DNA of 38,154 nucleotides from an uncultured Candidatus Actinomarina sp. (GCA_902510995.1 CABXDL010000012.1:1-38154); one strand, 5' to 3'. Positions 1 through 9,879 are shown, counted from the first letter of the stretch. The notes: a model not told the origin generated them from the sequence alone. Translations and numbers: made by a program.

Positions 1-1610
<1,610 letters not shown>

Positions 1611-1614
<4 letters not shown>

Positions 1615-2759
1615 GTTATTTTCTCCAATGAATCTAATAAAATTTTTGCTGCTTTCTTTCCATCTCCAAGATCTGTTGACCAACCAAAACTAAATCTCAA
1701 ATGATTATTTATAAAGTCTTTGCTTACTCCCATAGCTTTAAGTACGTGTGATGGCTTCTGGGCTCCGCTTGCACAAGCAGAACCTCTTGAAACGCCCAAG
1801 CCATTTAAGTCTAAATCAACCATTAGTACTTCTGAATTTACTTTTTCAAATTGAATATTACTAATATGTGGTAAACGTTTTTCACTTTCACCAATAACTT
1901 TTACTTTGAAATTGTCCTTAACAATTTTTTCAAATTCTTGTTTTTCTTTAGTCATTATCATAATTTCATCATCAAAATTGTTTTGCTGTTCTTGAAGTGC
2001 GGAAGCAAATGAAGCAACTCCTGAAACATTTACAGTTCCTGCTCTCCTTTCAAGCTCTTGCTTGCCTCCATGCAACATACTTGGTAATTTAAACTCATTA
2101 CTCAAGAACATTGCTCCAACTCCTTTTGGCCCACCAATTTTATGAGCTGATATTGCTGCACTTTGAATGCCTTCTTTATGAAAATCTATTTTATCTGAAA
2201 CAACTGCTTGCACTACATCTGAGTGAAATAAAGTGCTTGGGTTCTTCTTTTTTACATCATTTGATAGTTCTTTAATTGGCTGGATAATTCCAGTTTCATT
2301 ATTTGCCCGCATTGCCGAAGCAATGATTGTATTTTTATTTATTGCATTTAAAAAACTACTTTTATCTAACTCACCTGATTCTAAACATGCGGAAAATGTT
2401 ACATTATAATCATTGTCTTTAATCCACTGGGCAGAAGCAAGAACAGCCTCATGTTCAATATTTGTAGTCACCAGATTAGAATCTGCATCGATTTTTTTAT
2501 TAAAAAGCGATTTAATGCTCCAATTATCTGCTTCTGTTCCTCCACTAGTAAAAATTATCTCATTTGGTGCAACGTTAAATATTGCAGCAATAGTCTCTCG
2601 AGATTGCTCAAGTATATTTTTAGCTTTTCTTGATAAATTATGACCACCAGAAGAATTTGCAAACCCTTCGTGCTCTGCATCAATAAATGCTTTTATTGCA
2701 ATTTCTCGCATAGGAGTAGTTGCGGCATGGTCTAAATATAGATATTCAGATTTTTTCAT
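1611..2759 (-). CDS. iscS: Cysteine desulfurase, IscS/NifS type
   Basis: PLP enzyme converting L-cysteine to alanine and an enzyme-bound persulfide, supplying sulfur for tRNA thiolation and Fe-S clusters. The 382-residue protein opens with YLDHAATTP. The PLP Lys207 lies in SAHKIGGPKG, the substrate-carboxylate site in NNETG (153-157), and the persulfide Cys329 in SRGSACASG, which resembles the IscS/NifS class rather than SufS. It heads an operon with mnmA (ATGA overlap), the arrangement seen in mycobacteria, where a NifS-like gene precedes mnmA. Sulfur transfer to MnmA is the likely main job. Supply of Fe-S clusters for KorAB or the Nfu-like protein encoded nearby is possible but only inferred. 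The exact symbol (iscS or nifS-like) is a convention. Confidence 0.93.
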
Positions 2760-2801
2760 ATTAATTTATTCTACTTATGAAGTAAGATTGTTTAACAAGC
2801 A

Positions 2802-3236
2802 ATGAGTAAAACAATTAAAGTTTCAACCACAATTAATGCACCAATAAAAACAGTATGGAATGAGGTTTCTAGACTAGAAGAACATACTAATTGGATGAAT
2901 GATGCAGAAAAAATAGACTTTTTGAGTAAAAATAACTCAGGAGTAGGGACAAAAATGAAAGTCCTCACAAAAGTAGGACCAATAAAACTGTATGATTATA
3001 TGACTGTGACAGAATGGGTGAATGAAGAAATAATAGCAGTAGACCATACTGGGATTGTTTCAGGAAAAGGAAAATTTAGATTAGAAGAAGTAGATGAAAA
3101 TAGCACTAAATTTAATTGGGAGGAAACCCTTAAATTTCCACTATATTTAGGAGGTATTATCGGTGAATTTTTTGGAGCTCCTATTCTAAAATTAATATGG
3201 AAAAAAAATCTTAAAAATTTGAAAGAAATATTTTAA
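2802..3236 (+). CDS. SRPBCC (START-like) family protein
   Basis: 144 residues matching the SRPBCC/polyketide cyclase-like small-ligand fold. It has an N-terminal strand plus helix (STTINAPIKTVWNEVSRLEEH, residues 8-28), a central run of beta strands containing VGTKMKVLTKVGPIKLYDYMTVTEW, and a long C-terminal helix ending KNLKNLKEIF. The domain binds hydrophobic ligands in a cavity; no catalytic residues are recognisable, so substrate and reaction are unknown. The gene starts 42 bases from the divergent desulfurase, so both promoters must lie in that gap. The stop codon abuts the ATG of the lipoprotein gene that follows (TAA-ATG), indicating a two-gene transcript. Confidence 0.75.
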   Translation: MSKTIKVSTTINAPIKTVWNEVSRLEEHTNWMNDAEKIDFLSKNNSGVGTKMKVLTKVGPIKLYDYMTVTEWVNEEIIAVDHTGIVSGKGKFRLEEVDENSTKFNWEETLKFPLYLGGIIGEFFGAPILKLIWKKNLKNLKEIF

Positions 3237-3878
3237 ATGAAAAAAATTATTTTATTAAGTTTATCGTTCTTGGTTCTAATGCAATGCAGTACATCAAATG
3301 AATCTGAAACAGTTGAGGAAGAAGAGTCAACTGGAGAAGAAGCAGTAACCTTTAACTACCAAGGTTTAGGAAATCCTTCAGAAGAATTTGTATCTAATTG
3401 GAACCAACTTGTTAGCACTATCTCAGAGGATGAAGAAACTATTCTTTACTTCTCTATGAATCCTGACAATGTCAAATGGACTTCAGAGACAAAGGAAGTT
3501 CTATATTATAGCTTTGGAGATTCCGGAGAACAGACTGACATAAACAATGTTTTTGTAATGAATATCTTCATTACTGATGATATTGTTTCAAGAATTGAAT
3601 TTTTTGCTCCAACTTCAAAAGATGAGGCTAATGCACAACAAACTAAACTATTCTTTCTTTTGATACTTACTTTATCTGATGAAACATTAGATAAAGATGG
3701 GAGAGAAGCTATATTAACAAATCTTGGTCTTTACGATAACGTTAGCGATCCTAAACAGCTAGCTGGAAGTGTAACTAAAAATGGAGTTCAATATATTTTA
3801 GAGCCACTTGTAGAAAATAATTTCTTATTTGGTCTTTCTTTATATGCAAGTTTTGCTGATACAAGTGGTACTAATTAA
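3237..3878 (+). CDS. Putative lipoprotein of unknown function
   Basis: 213 residues. The N-terminus is a lipoprotein signal peptide: MKK, a hydrophobic stretch, and a lipobox-like LVLMQC with Cys17 as the probable acylation site. An acidic low-complexity linker follows (Glu/Ser/Thr-rich, residues about 20-40). I do not recognise the mature domain (about 41-213), which is mixed alpha/beta with many acidic residues and no cysteines. It should be tethered to the outer face of the membrane. It is co-transcribed with the SRPBCC gene, whose stop directly precedes this ATG. Its stop overlaps the stop of the convergent nfu-like gene in a TTAA palindrome at 3875-3878, leaving no room for a separate terminator. 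Confidence 0.7.
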   Translation: MKKIILLSLSFLVLMQCSTSNESETVEEEESTGEEAVTFNYQGLGNPSEEFVSNWNQLVSTISEDEETILYFSMNPDNVKWTSETKEVLYYSFGDSGEQTDINNVFVMNIFITDDIVSRIEFFAPTSKDEANAQQTKLFFLLILTLSDETLDKDGREAILTNLGLYDNVSDPKQLAGSVTKNGVQYILEPLVENNFLFGLSLYASFADTSGTN

Positions 3879-4156
3879 GTAGCAATAACTTCTACAACAC
3901 CTGGGACTTTATCAATCAATATTCTTTCTATTCCACTCTTTAAAGTAGCTATAGAAAGAGGACAACCTTGACAAGCTCCTAGCATGTCAATATTGACAAC
4001 TCCATCCTTTACTGAAGCAAGTTTTATATCTCCACCATCTGCTTGAACAGCTGGACGAATGTACTCAATTGTTTCATTCAAAACTTCCATATCAATATCG
4101 CCATTTTTATCCCTTTCTTTAAGGGTTGGAAATTCGATGTTGTTTTCATTATTCAT
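3875..4156 (-). CDS. NifU C-terminal-domain (Nfu-type) Fe-S scaffold/carrier
   Basis: 93-residue stand-alone Nfu domain. The core reads TIEYIRPAVQADGGDIKL followed by the cluster-binding CxxC pair Cys62/Cys65 in LGACQGCPLS, then TLKSGIERIL. Nfu proteins bind a [4Fe-4S] cluster across a dimer and deliver it to client enzymes. The N-terminal 20 residues are charged and probably disordered. The gene sits 5 bases downstream of murA on the same strand and is probably co-transcribed. The pairing with murA has no obvious functional logic. Likely clients in this window are the Fe-S-dependent KorAB partner ferredoxins, which is inference. NfuA proper has an additional A-type domain that is absent here. 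Confidence 0.9.
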   Translation of the reverse strand: MNNENNIEFPTLKERDKNGDIDMEVLNETIEYIRPAVQADGGDIKLASVKDGVVNIDMLGACQGCPLSIATLKSGIERILIDKVPGVVEVIAT

Positions 4157-4161
4157 ATAAT

Positions 4162-5418
4162 TTAATTATATTCAATTATTGACCCAAGTGAGCTTAATGA
4201 AGAGACAATATCTTCATAACCTCTATTTATATGTTCAATGCCTGTAATTTTTGATATGCCATCAGCTTGAATTGCTGCTATTACCAAGCTAGCTCCTGTC
4301 CTGATGTCGGTAGCATTTACTGGCGCACCAGAAAGTTGGTTTACTCCTTTAATCATTGCATGCTGCCAACCAGTTTGAATATTTGCTCCCATTCTTTGAA
4401 CTTCAGGAATCCATTGAAATCTTTGATCGTAAACATTTTCAGTAATTATCGAAGTACCATTTGCTTTTAATAAAAGAGAGCCAAATACAGGCTGAAGATC
4501 AGTTGCTACGCCTGGAAATGGTAATGTTGAAAGCTCTACTGAATTTAAATTACCTGTATTAGAAATTTCTATTGAATCTTCTTCAGTTTTTATTTCAGCA
4601 CCAATTTCCTTAAACTTCTTTAATTCCATTGGCAAATTATCTGGATTAATTCCACGAACAGTCCCTGAACCATTTGTTGCAAGAAAAGCTGATAAAAAAG
4701 TACCTGCAGCAATTCTGTCTCCAACAACTTCATGGTCAGTTGGGTTTAAATTCTTTACTCCTTCAATGATTATCTCACTAGTGCCTTCTCCAGTAATTTC
4801 TGCTCCCATTTTTTTAAGCATTGCAACTAAATCTATAATCTCAGGCTCTCTGGCCGCATTTTCTATTACTGTTTTTCCCTCTGCTAAAACTGCAGCTAAT
4901 AAAGTATTCTCTGTTGCACCAACAGATGCATAGGGTAAATTAATTTCAACACCTTTAAGGCCATCTGCATTTCCTGTCAATACACCATGTTCCAAAGAAA
5001 AGTGGGCACCCATTTTTTCTAGTGCATCTAAATGCATTTGAACAGGGCGAGGGCCTAACTCGTCACCTCCTGGAAATGCAATCTTAGCTTCCCCTTTTCT
5101 TGCAAGTAGTGGTCCTAAAATAATGATCGAAGCTCTCATTTTCTGAACCAATTCATAAGGAGCTTCTATCCCAATATTTGCTGGTGATTGAATACTTAAT
5201 TTATTCTCAGTTAATTCTGTTTTTATTCCTAGAACTTCAAGAACTTCCTGCATGTATAAAACATCAGCAATATTTGGAACATTTGTAAGTGTATATTCTC
5301 CTTCAGAAAGTATTGGCAAGACCATCTGTTTTAAAACAGCATTTTTTGCGCCTTTAACTTCTATCTCACCGTTTAATTGATGATTACCTTCTATTACTAT
5401 ATGTTTTTCCACTATCAT
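4162..5418 (-). CDS. murA: UDP-N-acetylglucosamine 1-carboxyvinyltransferase MurA
   Basis: First committed step of peptidoglycan synthesis: enolpyruvyl transfer from PEP to UDP-GlcNAc in the cytoplasm. About 418 residues from the ATG at 5418-5416 (MIVEKHIVIEGN). A longer frame start at 5448 would overlap the divergent pgl region and adds residues not expected in MurA. Visible motifs are GAKNAVLK near the N-terminus (catalytic Lys), MRASIIILGPLLAR, and the active-site loop FPGGDELGPRPVQMHL. In the loop the usual catalytic Cys (GGC in E. coli) is Asp119. The same Cys-to-Asp change is known from Mycobacterium tuberculosis and Chlamydia, where it removes the fosfomycin target. DLQP and RFQWIPEVQRMGA near the C-terminal half are typical. 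The start codon faces pgl across only 38 bases. Confidence 0.96.
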   Translation of the reverse strand: MIVEKHIVIEGNHQLNGEIEVKGAKNAVLKQMVLPILSEGEYTLTNVPNIADVLYMQEVLEVLGIKTELTENKLSIQSPANIGIEAPYELVQKMRASIIILGPLLARKGEAKIAFPGGDELGPRPVQMHLDALEKMGAHFSLEHGVLTGNADGLKGVEINLPYASVGATENTLLAAVLAEGKTVIENAAREPEIIDLVAMLKKMGAEITGEGTSEIIIEGVKNLNPTDHEVVGDRIAAGTFLSAFLATNGSGTVRGINPDNLPMELKKFKEIGAEIKTEEDSIEISNTGNLNSVELSTLPFPGVATDLQPVFGSLLLKANGTSIITENVYDQRFQWIPEVQRMGANIQTGWQHAMIKGVNQLSGAPVNATDIRTGASLVIAAIQADGISKITGIEHINRGYEDIVSSLSSLGSIIEYN

Positions 5419-5456
5419 TGATACTACCCAAAGATTTAAGTGTAACAATATTTTTT

Positions 5457-6125
5457 ATGTCAGAAGCAATAGAAATTTATAAAGCTAACAACCACGAGGA
5501 AGCATCTTCATGTTTGTCTAATCTAATAACAAACAATATTTTAACTTCAGATAATAAAGATTATTCAATAGGCCTATCTGGTGGGAACACTCCTAAACTT
5601 GCATATTCAATGATGCTTAATGACATTAAAGATTTCTCTAATATCACTTTCTGGACTATAGATGATAGATGGGTGCCATTAACTGACGAAAATTCAAATC
5701 AAAAAATGATAAATTCTAACTTTGAACAAACAGATGCAAAAATATTAAGCATTAAATATTCGGGTGATGATCCTTTGCAAGATGCAGAATTTTATTCTAA
5801 AAGTTTAAAAGAGAATATTAATAACTTTGATTCAGGAGTAATTGGTTTAGGTGACGATGGACATATCGCTTCTTTATTTCCAAATACAACTGGTCTCAAT
5901 GAAAATGATAAACTAATTATTGCAAATGAGGTAAACATTATTTCAAAATGGAGAATTTCATCTAGTTTTAAATTATTAAGCAGTATCTCTAATCTATATT
6001 TATTAGTAACTGGAGAAAATAAAAAAGAGATACTCAATAAAGCAATAAATGGTTCTGGTTTACCAATTAATAAATTGCTGGAAATAAGAGATAACACAGT
6101 AATTATCACTGATCAGAATATATAA
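5457..6125 (+). CDS. pgl: 6-phosphogluconolactonase
   Basis: Hydrolyses 6-phosphogluconolactone in the oxidative pentose phosphate pathway. About 222 residues of the DevB/NagB-like fold. Evidence is the phosphate-binding loop GLSGGNTPKLAY, the FWTIDDRWVP strand, and the family signature GVIGLGDDGHIASLFPNT with its conserved Asp and His. I start at ATG 5457 (MSEAIEIYK), since an earlier in-frame ATG at 5418 would overlap the murA start region and adds 13 residues of no family character. No glucose-6-phosphate dehydrogenase or other pathway gene is in the window, so the gene stands alone here, divergent from murA. It is followed directly by the structured RNA element at 6141-6228. Confidence 0.92.
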   Translation: MSEAIEIYKANNHEEASSCLSNLITNNILTSDNKDYSIGLSGGNTPKLAYSMMLNDIKDFSNITFWTIDDRWVPLTDENSNQKMINSNFEQTDAKILSIKYSGDDPLQDAEFYSKSLKENINNFDSGVIGLGDDGHIASLFPNTTGLNENDKLIIANEVNIISKWRISSSFKLLSSISNLYLLVTGENKKEILNKAINGSGLPINKLLEIRDNTVIITDQNI

Positions 6126-6140
6126 ATATTAAACCTATAT

Positions 6141-6228
6141 AGAGTGGGAAAGAGTCGCCTTTGTGTCAGTTTGAACCACTAACACTAAATCCTTCTACCC
6201 TGTTGGATGGTGACTCATGTTTTTTTTT
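6141..6228 (+). ncRNA. Candidate structured leader RNA or complex terminator (three-way junction)
   Basis: The gap between pgl and the transporter folds on the plus strand into a compact three-way junction. P1 is GAGTCGCC (6152-6159) with GGTGACTC (6209-6216), 8 pairs including one G-U. P2 is GTGTCAG (6163-6169) with CTAACAC (6179-6185), 6 pairs and one mismatch. P3 is ATCC (6189-6192) with GGAT (6205-6208). Junction linkers are UUU, UAA and none. A run of nine T follows at 6220-6228, three bases after P1. The loops are C-rich (GAACCA and CUACCCUG), and GGG at 6146-6148 could pair with CCC at 6198-6200. It could be a riboswitch-like leader for the downstream transporter, or simply an elaborate terminator for pgl. 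I do not recognise a known riboswitch class. Confidence 0.45.
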
Positions 6229-6236
6229 AATTAATT

Positions 6237-6252
6237 GGAAGGAAGTAAAGTG
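6237..6252 (+). promoter_or_regulatory. Shine-Dalgarno and GTG start of the EamA transporter
   Basis: GGAAGGAAG at 6237-6245 is a strong ribosome binding site followed by four bases and GTG at 6250. It decides the start: the upstream in-frame TTG at 6235 lies before the Shine-Dalgarno sequence and would place the site inside the coding region. Confidence 0.7.
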
Positions 6253-7104
6253 TTAGTTAGGAACTATCTTCAAATGTTTCTTACTTCTGCTCTATGGGGT
6301 TCTTCATTTCTACTCATGAAGCTTGCACTAGTTGAACTAAATCCATTTCATATATCTTTTTACAGAATATTTATAGGAATGATATTCATGAATTTATTTA
6401 TAACAAAAATCGACAAACTAAGTAAAAAAGATCATCTTAATATAGGCTTGGTTGGTTTACTTTGGATGTCACTACCTTTTTATCTTTTTGCTGCTTCTGA
6501 AGAAACAATTTCATCAAGCCTTGCGGGACTAATAAATGGATCAACACCAATATTTATAAGCATTGTTGGCGTCTTATTCTTTTCACAAAAAATCAGCAAC
6601 ATCCAAAAAATTTATCTTATGTTGGGATTCATAGGAATCTATGTTTTGTCATTTGGATTTAATAAAGTAAATATAGATCTTGAAGTTGGAACATTTTTAG
6701 CATTAATTGCTTCAATAAGTTACGGTTTTGCAGCAAATATAGTTCAACCTTTAATTAAAAAATTTGGAGCATTAAACGTATTAAAGATTGCTTTAAGGTA
6801 CGGAAGTGTATTTTCATTTATTTTATTTTCGTTAAATACAAAAATTTTGATTCCTACGGTTAATGAGTCACTTTTCCCAATACTCCTATTAGGGGTTGGT
6901 AGTAGTGGAATAGCATTCTTATCTTTTTACAAGCTTATTGATGATGTTGGATCAATTATTGGTTCAATAACCATATATCTCGTTCCTATTTTTTCTATCA
7001 TTTTTGGATATATATTTTTAAATGAAGAAACAACTTTTATTCAAATAATTGGAATTGCAGCAATTATTTTTTCTGCTTACATGTTTTCAAATAAAGAATC
7101 ATAG
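6250..7104 (+). CDS. EamA/DMT-superfamily transporter
   Basis: Inner-membrane permease of the drug/metabolite transporter superfamily. The roughly 284-residue protein has about ten hydrophobic helices arranged as two EamA repeats. The first repeat opens with LTSALWGSSFLLMKLAL and the second with ALIASISYGFAANIVQPL. The repeat ends are marked by the typical EE-rich helix contexts (SEETISSSLAGLINGSTP, and GYIFLNEETTFIQIIG near the C-terminus). Members export amino acids, nucleosides or other metabolites; the substrate cannot be read from sequence. The start is the GTG at 6250. A structured RNA precedes it, so expression may be controlled by a leader. The last 28 bases overlap the convergent thioesterase gene. 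Confidence 0.86.
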   Translation: MLVRNYLQMFLTSALWGSSFLLMKLALVELNPFHISFYRIFIGMIFMNLFITKIDKLSKKDHLNIGLVGLLWMSLPFYLFAASEETISSSLAGLINGSTPIFISIVGVLFFSQKISNIQKIYLMLGFIGIYVLSFGFNKVNIDLEVGTFLALIASISYGFAANIVQPLIKKFGALNVLKIALRYGSVFSFILFSLNTKILIPTVNESLFPILLLGVGSSGIAFLSFYKLIDDVGSIIGSITIYLVPIFSIIFGYIFLNEETTFIQIIGIAAIIFSAYMFSNKES

Positions 7105-7502
7105 TTTTTTGGTTGAACAAATATTGCCTCAGAAACAGCTGCTAAATCTCCATTGTCTAAATAGAGTTCTGCTTTATAAATAGAACCTTTGTCATTTACT
7201 GAATCTCTCCAAGCTATAGATTTAACAAATTTAGATGAAGAATTTACTGGTTTAATATATTTAGCTTTAAATTCTTTTGTAACTACCATCTCACCAAGCA
7301 TAAAGCTTAAAGGACCCATAACTACATCCATCCATGAATCTATAATGCCTCCAAGAGTTGAATCCATTGGGTTGAAATACTTATCCTGAACAGGAAATTT
7401 ACATATCATTTTATCCTCTTCCTTTATAAAGTCTATAAATTCTCCCTTTAACTCTTTATAAATATTAGGAACAGGTAAATCTCCCCATGTACGGTCTTTC
7501 AT
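7077..7502 (-). CDS. PaaI-like hotdog-fold thioesterase family protein
   Basis: 141 residues with a PaaI-type hotdog layout. PVQDKYFNPMDSTLGGIIDSWMDVVMGPLSFML (about residues 38-70) carries the G-G-x-x-x-x-x-D/W central helix, then VVTKEFKAKYIKPVNSS and a C-terminal sheet ending LAAVSEAIFVQ. Members hydrolyse acyl-CoA thioesters; the substrate here is unknown. It lies on the minus strand downstream of the aldehyde dehydrogenase operon but beyond that operon's terminator hairpin (7532-7562), so it probably has its own promoter in 7503-7531 or depends on read-through. Its 3' end overlaps the EamA gene by 28 bases on the opposite strand. Confidence in the fold is moderate, in enzymatic activity low. 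Confidence 0.7.
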   Translation of the reverse strand: MKDRTWGDLPVPNIYKELKGEFIDFIKEEDKMICKFPVQDKYFNPMDSTLGGIIDSWMDVVMGPLSFMLGEMVVTKEFKAKYIKPVNSSSKFVKSIAWRDSVNDKGSIYKAELYLDNGDLAAVSEAIFVQPKNYDSLFENM

Positions 7503-7525
7503 AATTAAATTATTTTAGTAAAGAT

Positions 7526-7562
7526 AAAAAATAAGCTGCCTTGAATTTATCAAGACAGCTTA
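7526..7562 (-). terminator. Rho-independent terminator of the deoC-ALDH operon
   Basis: On the minus strand TAAGCTG-x-CTTGA (7562-7550 side) pairs with TCAAG-x-CAGCTTA (down to 7532) around a five-base loop at 7545-7549. The 12-13 bp stem has one mismatch and is followed immediately by six T residues (7531-7526). It lies 52 bases after the last aldehyde dehydrogenase stop codon. Confidence 0.9.
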
Positions 7563-7613
7563 TACAGGGTTAATGAGTTACAATTATTAATTTAATTAAA
7601 GAGTGTGACAGAT

Positions 7614-8441
7614 TTATCTGCCTTTTGGATGCCAAACAGTTTTCGTTTCTATAAATGGCAATATAGAACTTAGCCCTTCTTCACTAGGTAGATGGAATAT
7701 CCTCTTAACTGAGGTGGATGCATTTTCATTAATTATTTTTAAATTTTCTTTATTTAGCTTCTTGTACGAGGCAAGAGCATTGATTTCTACATGTCTACTC
7801 ACATCATCAAGAATTTTGGAAAAATCACCTGAAAGTAAGTTCAATGCACCCGATGGTAAGTCTGAATTATTAATATCTTCAGCAAGTTTCAATGAAAGTA
7901 CTGCATTTTTTTCAGATAAATTAATAACAGAACAACCTATTGATAAGGCAGGAAGAAAAGAACTTAGTAATTTATCAATAGAAATTTCAGTTGAGTTCAA
8001 AGAAAAGACAACACCTATAGGTTCTTGATGTGAAATATTAAAATATTCTCCAACAACTGGGTTTAGGTTTCCAGTAAGTTGTTCCCATTTATCAGCAAGG
8101 CCGGCATACCAAACAATAGTATTGATAGCATTGTCAATATCTTTATTAGCAGCTGCTTTTGTTAGTCCGTAATCTAAAAGTATTTCAACATAACTATCTC
8201 GATTTCCCTCTATCATTTCAGATAATCTGTAAATTATTTGTGTTCTATTGTACTGACTAAGTTTATTCCAACTATCAAACCCACTCTTAGAAGAAGTTAC
8301 AGCATCACGAAGATCCTTCTTAGAAGTAAGAGGTAATTCATAGCTTTCACTTTTCAATTCAACTGTATAAGTTTTACCAGACTCTGATCTGACATATTTT
8401 CCATCTACATAATTTTTATATGTTTTTTTTATTTCTGTCAT
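7614..8441 (-). CDS. Half-length aldehyde dehydrogenase homologue (lacks catalytic domain)
   Basis: 275 residues aligned with the N-terminal NAD-binding half of aldehyde dehydrogenases: YVDGKYVRSESGKTY, a SKSGFDSWNKLSQYNRTQIIYRLSEMI-type helix, DNAINTIVWYAGLADKW and QEPIGVVFSLNS. The Rossmann GSTxxG motif, the ELGGK glutamate and the catalytic Cys region are all absent, and the chain ends ETKTVWHPKGR. The stop is followed by intergenic DNA and a terminator, with no remnant of a C-terminal half, so this is not a fresh frameshift. The ATG overlaps the TGA of the full-length ALDH upstream (ATGA), implying coupled synthesis. From memory, actinobacterial deoC clusters also carry a second, shorter ALDH-like gene. 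It may be a non-catalytic partner subunit. Confidence 0.8.
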   Translation of the reverse strand: MTEIKKTYKNYVDGKYVRSESGKTYTVELKSESYELPLTSKKDLRDAVTSSKSGFDSWNKLSQYNRTQIIYRLSEMIEGNRDSYVEILLDYGLTKAAANKDIDNAINTIVWYAGLADKWEQLTGNLNPVVGEYFNISHQEPIGVVFSLNSTEISIDKLLSSFLPALSIGCSVINLSEKNAVLSLKLAEDINNSDLPSGALNLLSGDFSKILDDVSRHVEINALASYKKLNKENLKIINENASTSVKRIFHLPSEEGLSSILPFIETKTVWHPKGR

Positions 8442-9877
8442 GATCGAACCTTTAAATAAGAAAGTAGCCCATGCCTACCTCCTTCTCTTCCAAACCCTGA
8501 CTCCTTGTAGCCTCCAAAAGGTGAGGATGGATCAAATTTATTGAATGTATTAGCCCAGATAACACCAGCATCTAATCTATCTGCAGTCCATAAAATTTTG
8601 GATCCTTTTTCTGTCCAAATACCAGCTGATAAACCATACTCTGTGTTATTTGCAATCTCAACTGCCTCTTCAGGTGTTCTAAAAGTTAGTGTGGTTAATA
8701 CAGGACCAAAAATTTCTTCTCTCGCTATGTTGTATGATGGCTGAACATTTGTAAACAAACTAGGTCTATACCAATATCCACTAGAAGGAAGTTCACATTC
8801 AATTTGAAACAACTCCCCTCCATCATTTACACCTTCATTAACTAACGAAGTGATCTTATCAAGTTGTTCTTTAGAGTTAATAGCTCCAATGTCTGTATTC
8901 TTATCGAGAGGATTTCCAACTCTTAATGTCTGCATTCTCTTTTCTAGTTTATTTATAAACTCATCATGAATATCTTCTTGGAGCAACAATCTACTTCCTG
9001 CACAGCAAACATGTCCCTGGTTAAAAAATATACCATTTACTACGCCTTCCACAGCTTGATCTAGGGCAGCGTCGTTATAAACAATATTTGCTGCTTTCCC
9101 TCCTAATTCAAGAGTTAAACCAATATCTCTTTCGCCGACAGCATTCTGAATATATTTTCCAACAGATGTTGAGCCTGTAAATGCAATTTTTGAAATGCCT
9201 TCATGATTAACTAATTCTGCACCTGTTGTTCCATCTCCAGTAACTAGATTAAAAACACCTTTAGGAAGACCTACTTCTTCACATAATTCGGCAAATAACA
9301 AAGCAGTTAAAGGAGTCGTTTCCGCAGGTTTTAATACAACTGTGTTCCCAGTTGCTAAAGCTGGTGCAACCTTCCAAGCAAGCATAAGTAAAGGAAAATT
9401 CCAAGGAATGATTTGACCAACAACTCCATAAGGCTTCATCTCCTTTGCTCCCCATGAAATATCTAACTTATCTGCCCATCCTGCAAAATAGAAAAAATTA
9501 GAAGCTACTTGAGGTAAGTCAAAATCTCTTGATTCCTTTATTGGTTTTCCTCCATCCATACTTTCTAGAACAGCAAACTCTCGCGACCTTTCTTGTATTA
9601 ATCTTGCTAGTTTATAAAGATATTTAGCTCTTTCACTGGGTGTAGTTTTTGACCATCTTTTAAACCCTTCTTTGGCAGCATTAACTGCTTTATCTACATC
9701 TTTTTTGTTACCGATTGAAATTGAAGCTAATACTTCTTCAGTAGATGGAGATACTGTTTTTAAGTAATTTTTAGAATTCGGTGTTGAAAATTTACCATCA
9801 ATAAAATGGCCATACTTATCTTGGATAGATACAATGCTATCCGACTCGATAGACTCTGAATATTCCCATTTAACCAT
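8438..9877 (-). CDS. NAD(P)+-dependent aldehyde dehydrogenase
   Basis: Full-length 479-residue cytoplasmic ALDH. Key elements are the oxyanion Asn160 in GQIIPWNFPLLMLAWK, LKPAETTPLTA (nucleotide site), FTGSTSVGKYI (Rossmann turn, about 233-243), general base Glu257 in TLELGGKAAN, catalytic Cys291 in NQGHVCCAGSR, and EEIFGPVLT plus SPFGGYKESGFGRE near the C-terminus. It lies two bases after deoC. DeoC releases acetaldehyde from deoxyribose 5-phosphate, and oxidation of acetaldehyde to acetate is the likely role. That assignment rests on context: the sequence alone does not fix the substrate, and betaine- or glyceraldehyde-type aldehydes remain possible. Confidence 0.93.
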   Translation of the reverse strand: MVKWEYSESIESDSIVSIQDKYGHFIDGKFSTPNSKNYLKTVSPSTEEVLASISIGNKKDVDKAVNAAKEGFKRWSKTTPSERAKYLYKLARLIQERSREFAVLESMDGGKPIKESRDFDLPQVASNFFYFAGWADKLDISWGAKEMKPYGVVGQIIPWNFPLLMLAWKVAPALATGNTVVLKPAETTPLTALLFAELCEEVGLPKGVFNLVTGDGTTGAELVNHEGISKIAFTGSTSVGKYIQNAVGERDIGLTLELGGKAANIVYNDAALDQAVEGVVNGIFFNQGHVCCAGSRLLLQEDIHDEFINKLEKRMQTLRVGNPLDKNTDIGAINSKEQLDKITSLVNEGVNDGGELFQIECELPSSGYWYRPSLFTNVQPSYNIAREEIFGPVLTTLTFRTPEEAVEIANNTEYGLSAGIWTEKGSKILWTADRLDAGVIWANTFNKFDPSSPFGGYKESGFGREGGRHGLLSYLKVRS

Positions 9878-9879
9878 AA

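Noticed and set aside
5792-6109. Minus-strand frame over pgl
   Set aside because: It is the shadow of pgl, with no family resemblance and no ribosome binding site of note.
6141-6228. tRNA or SRP RNA on either strand in the pgl-EamA gap
   Set aside because: A GTTCAAA-like loop occurs on the minus strand but there is no acceptor or anticodon arm. The SRP GGAAG/AGCA loop signature is absent.
7503-7613. Remnant of an ALDH C-terminal half after the short ALDH gene (frameshift or pseudogene)
   Set aside because: The 111 bases hold only AT-rich spacer and a terminator hairpin. No catalytic-domain motif is found in any frame.
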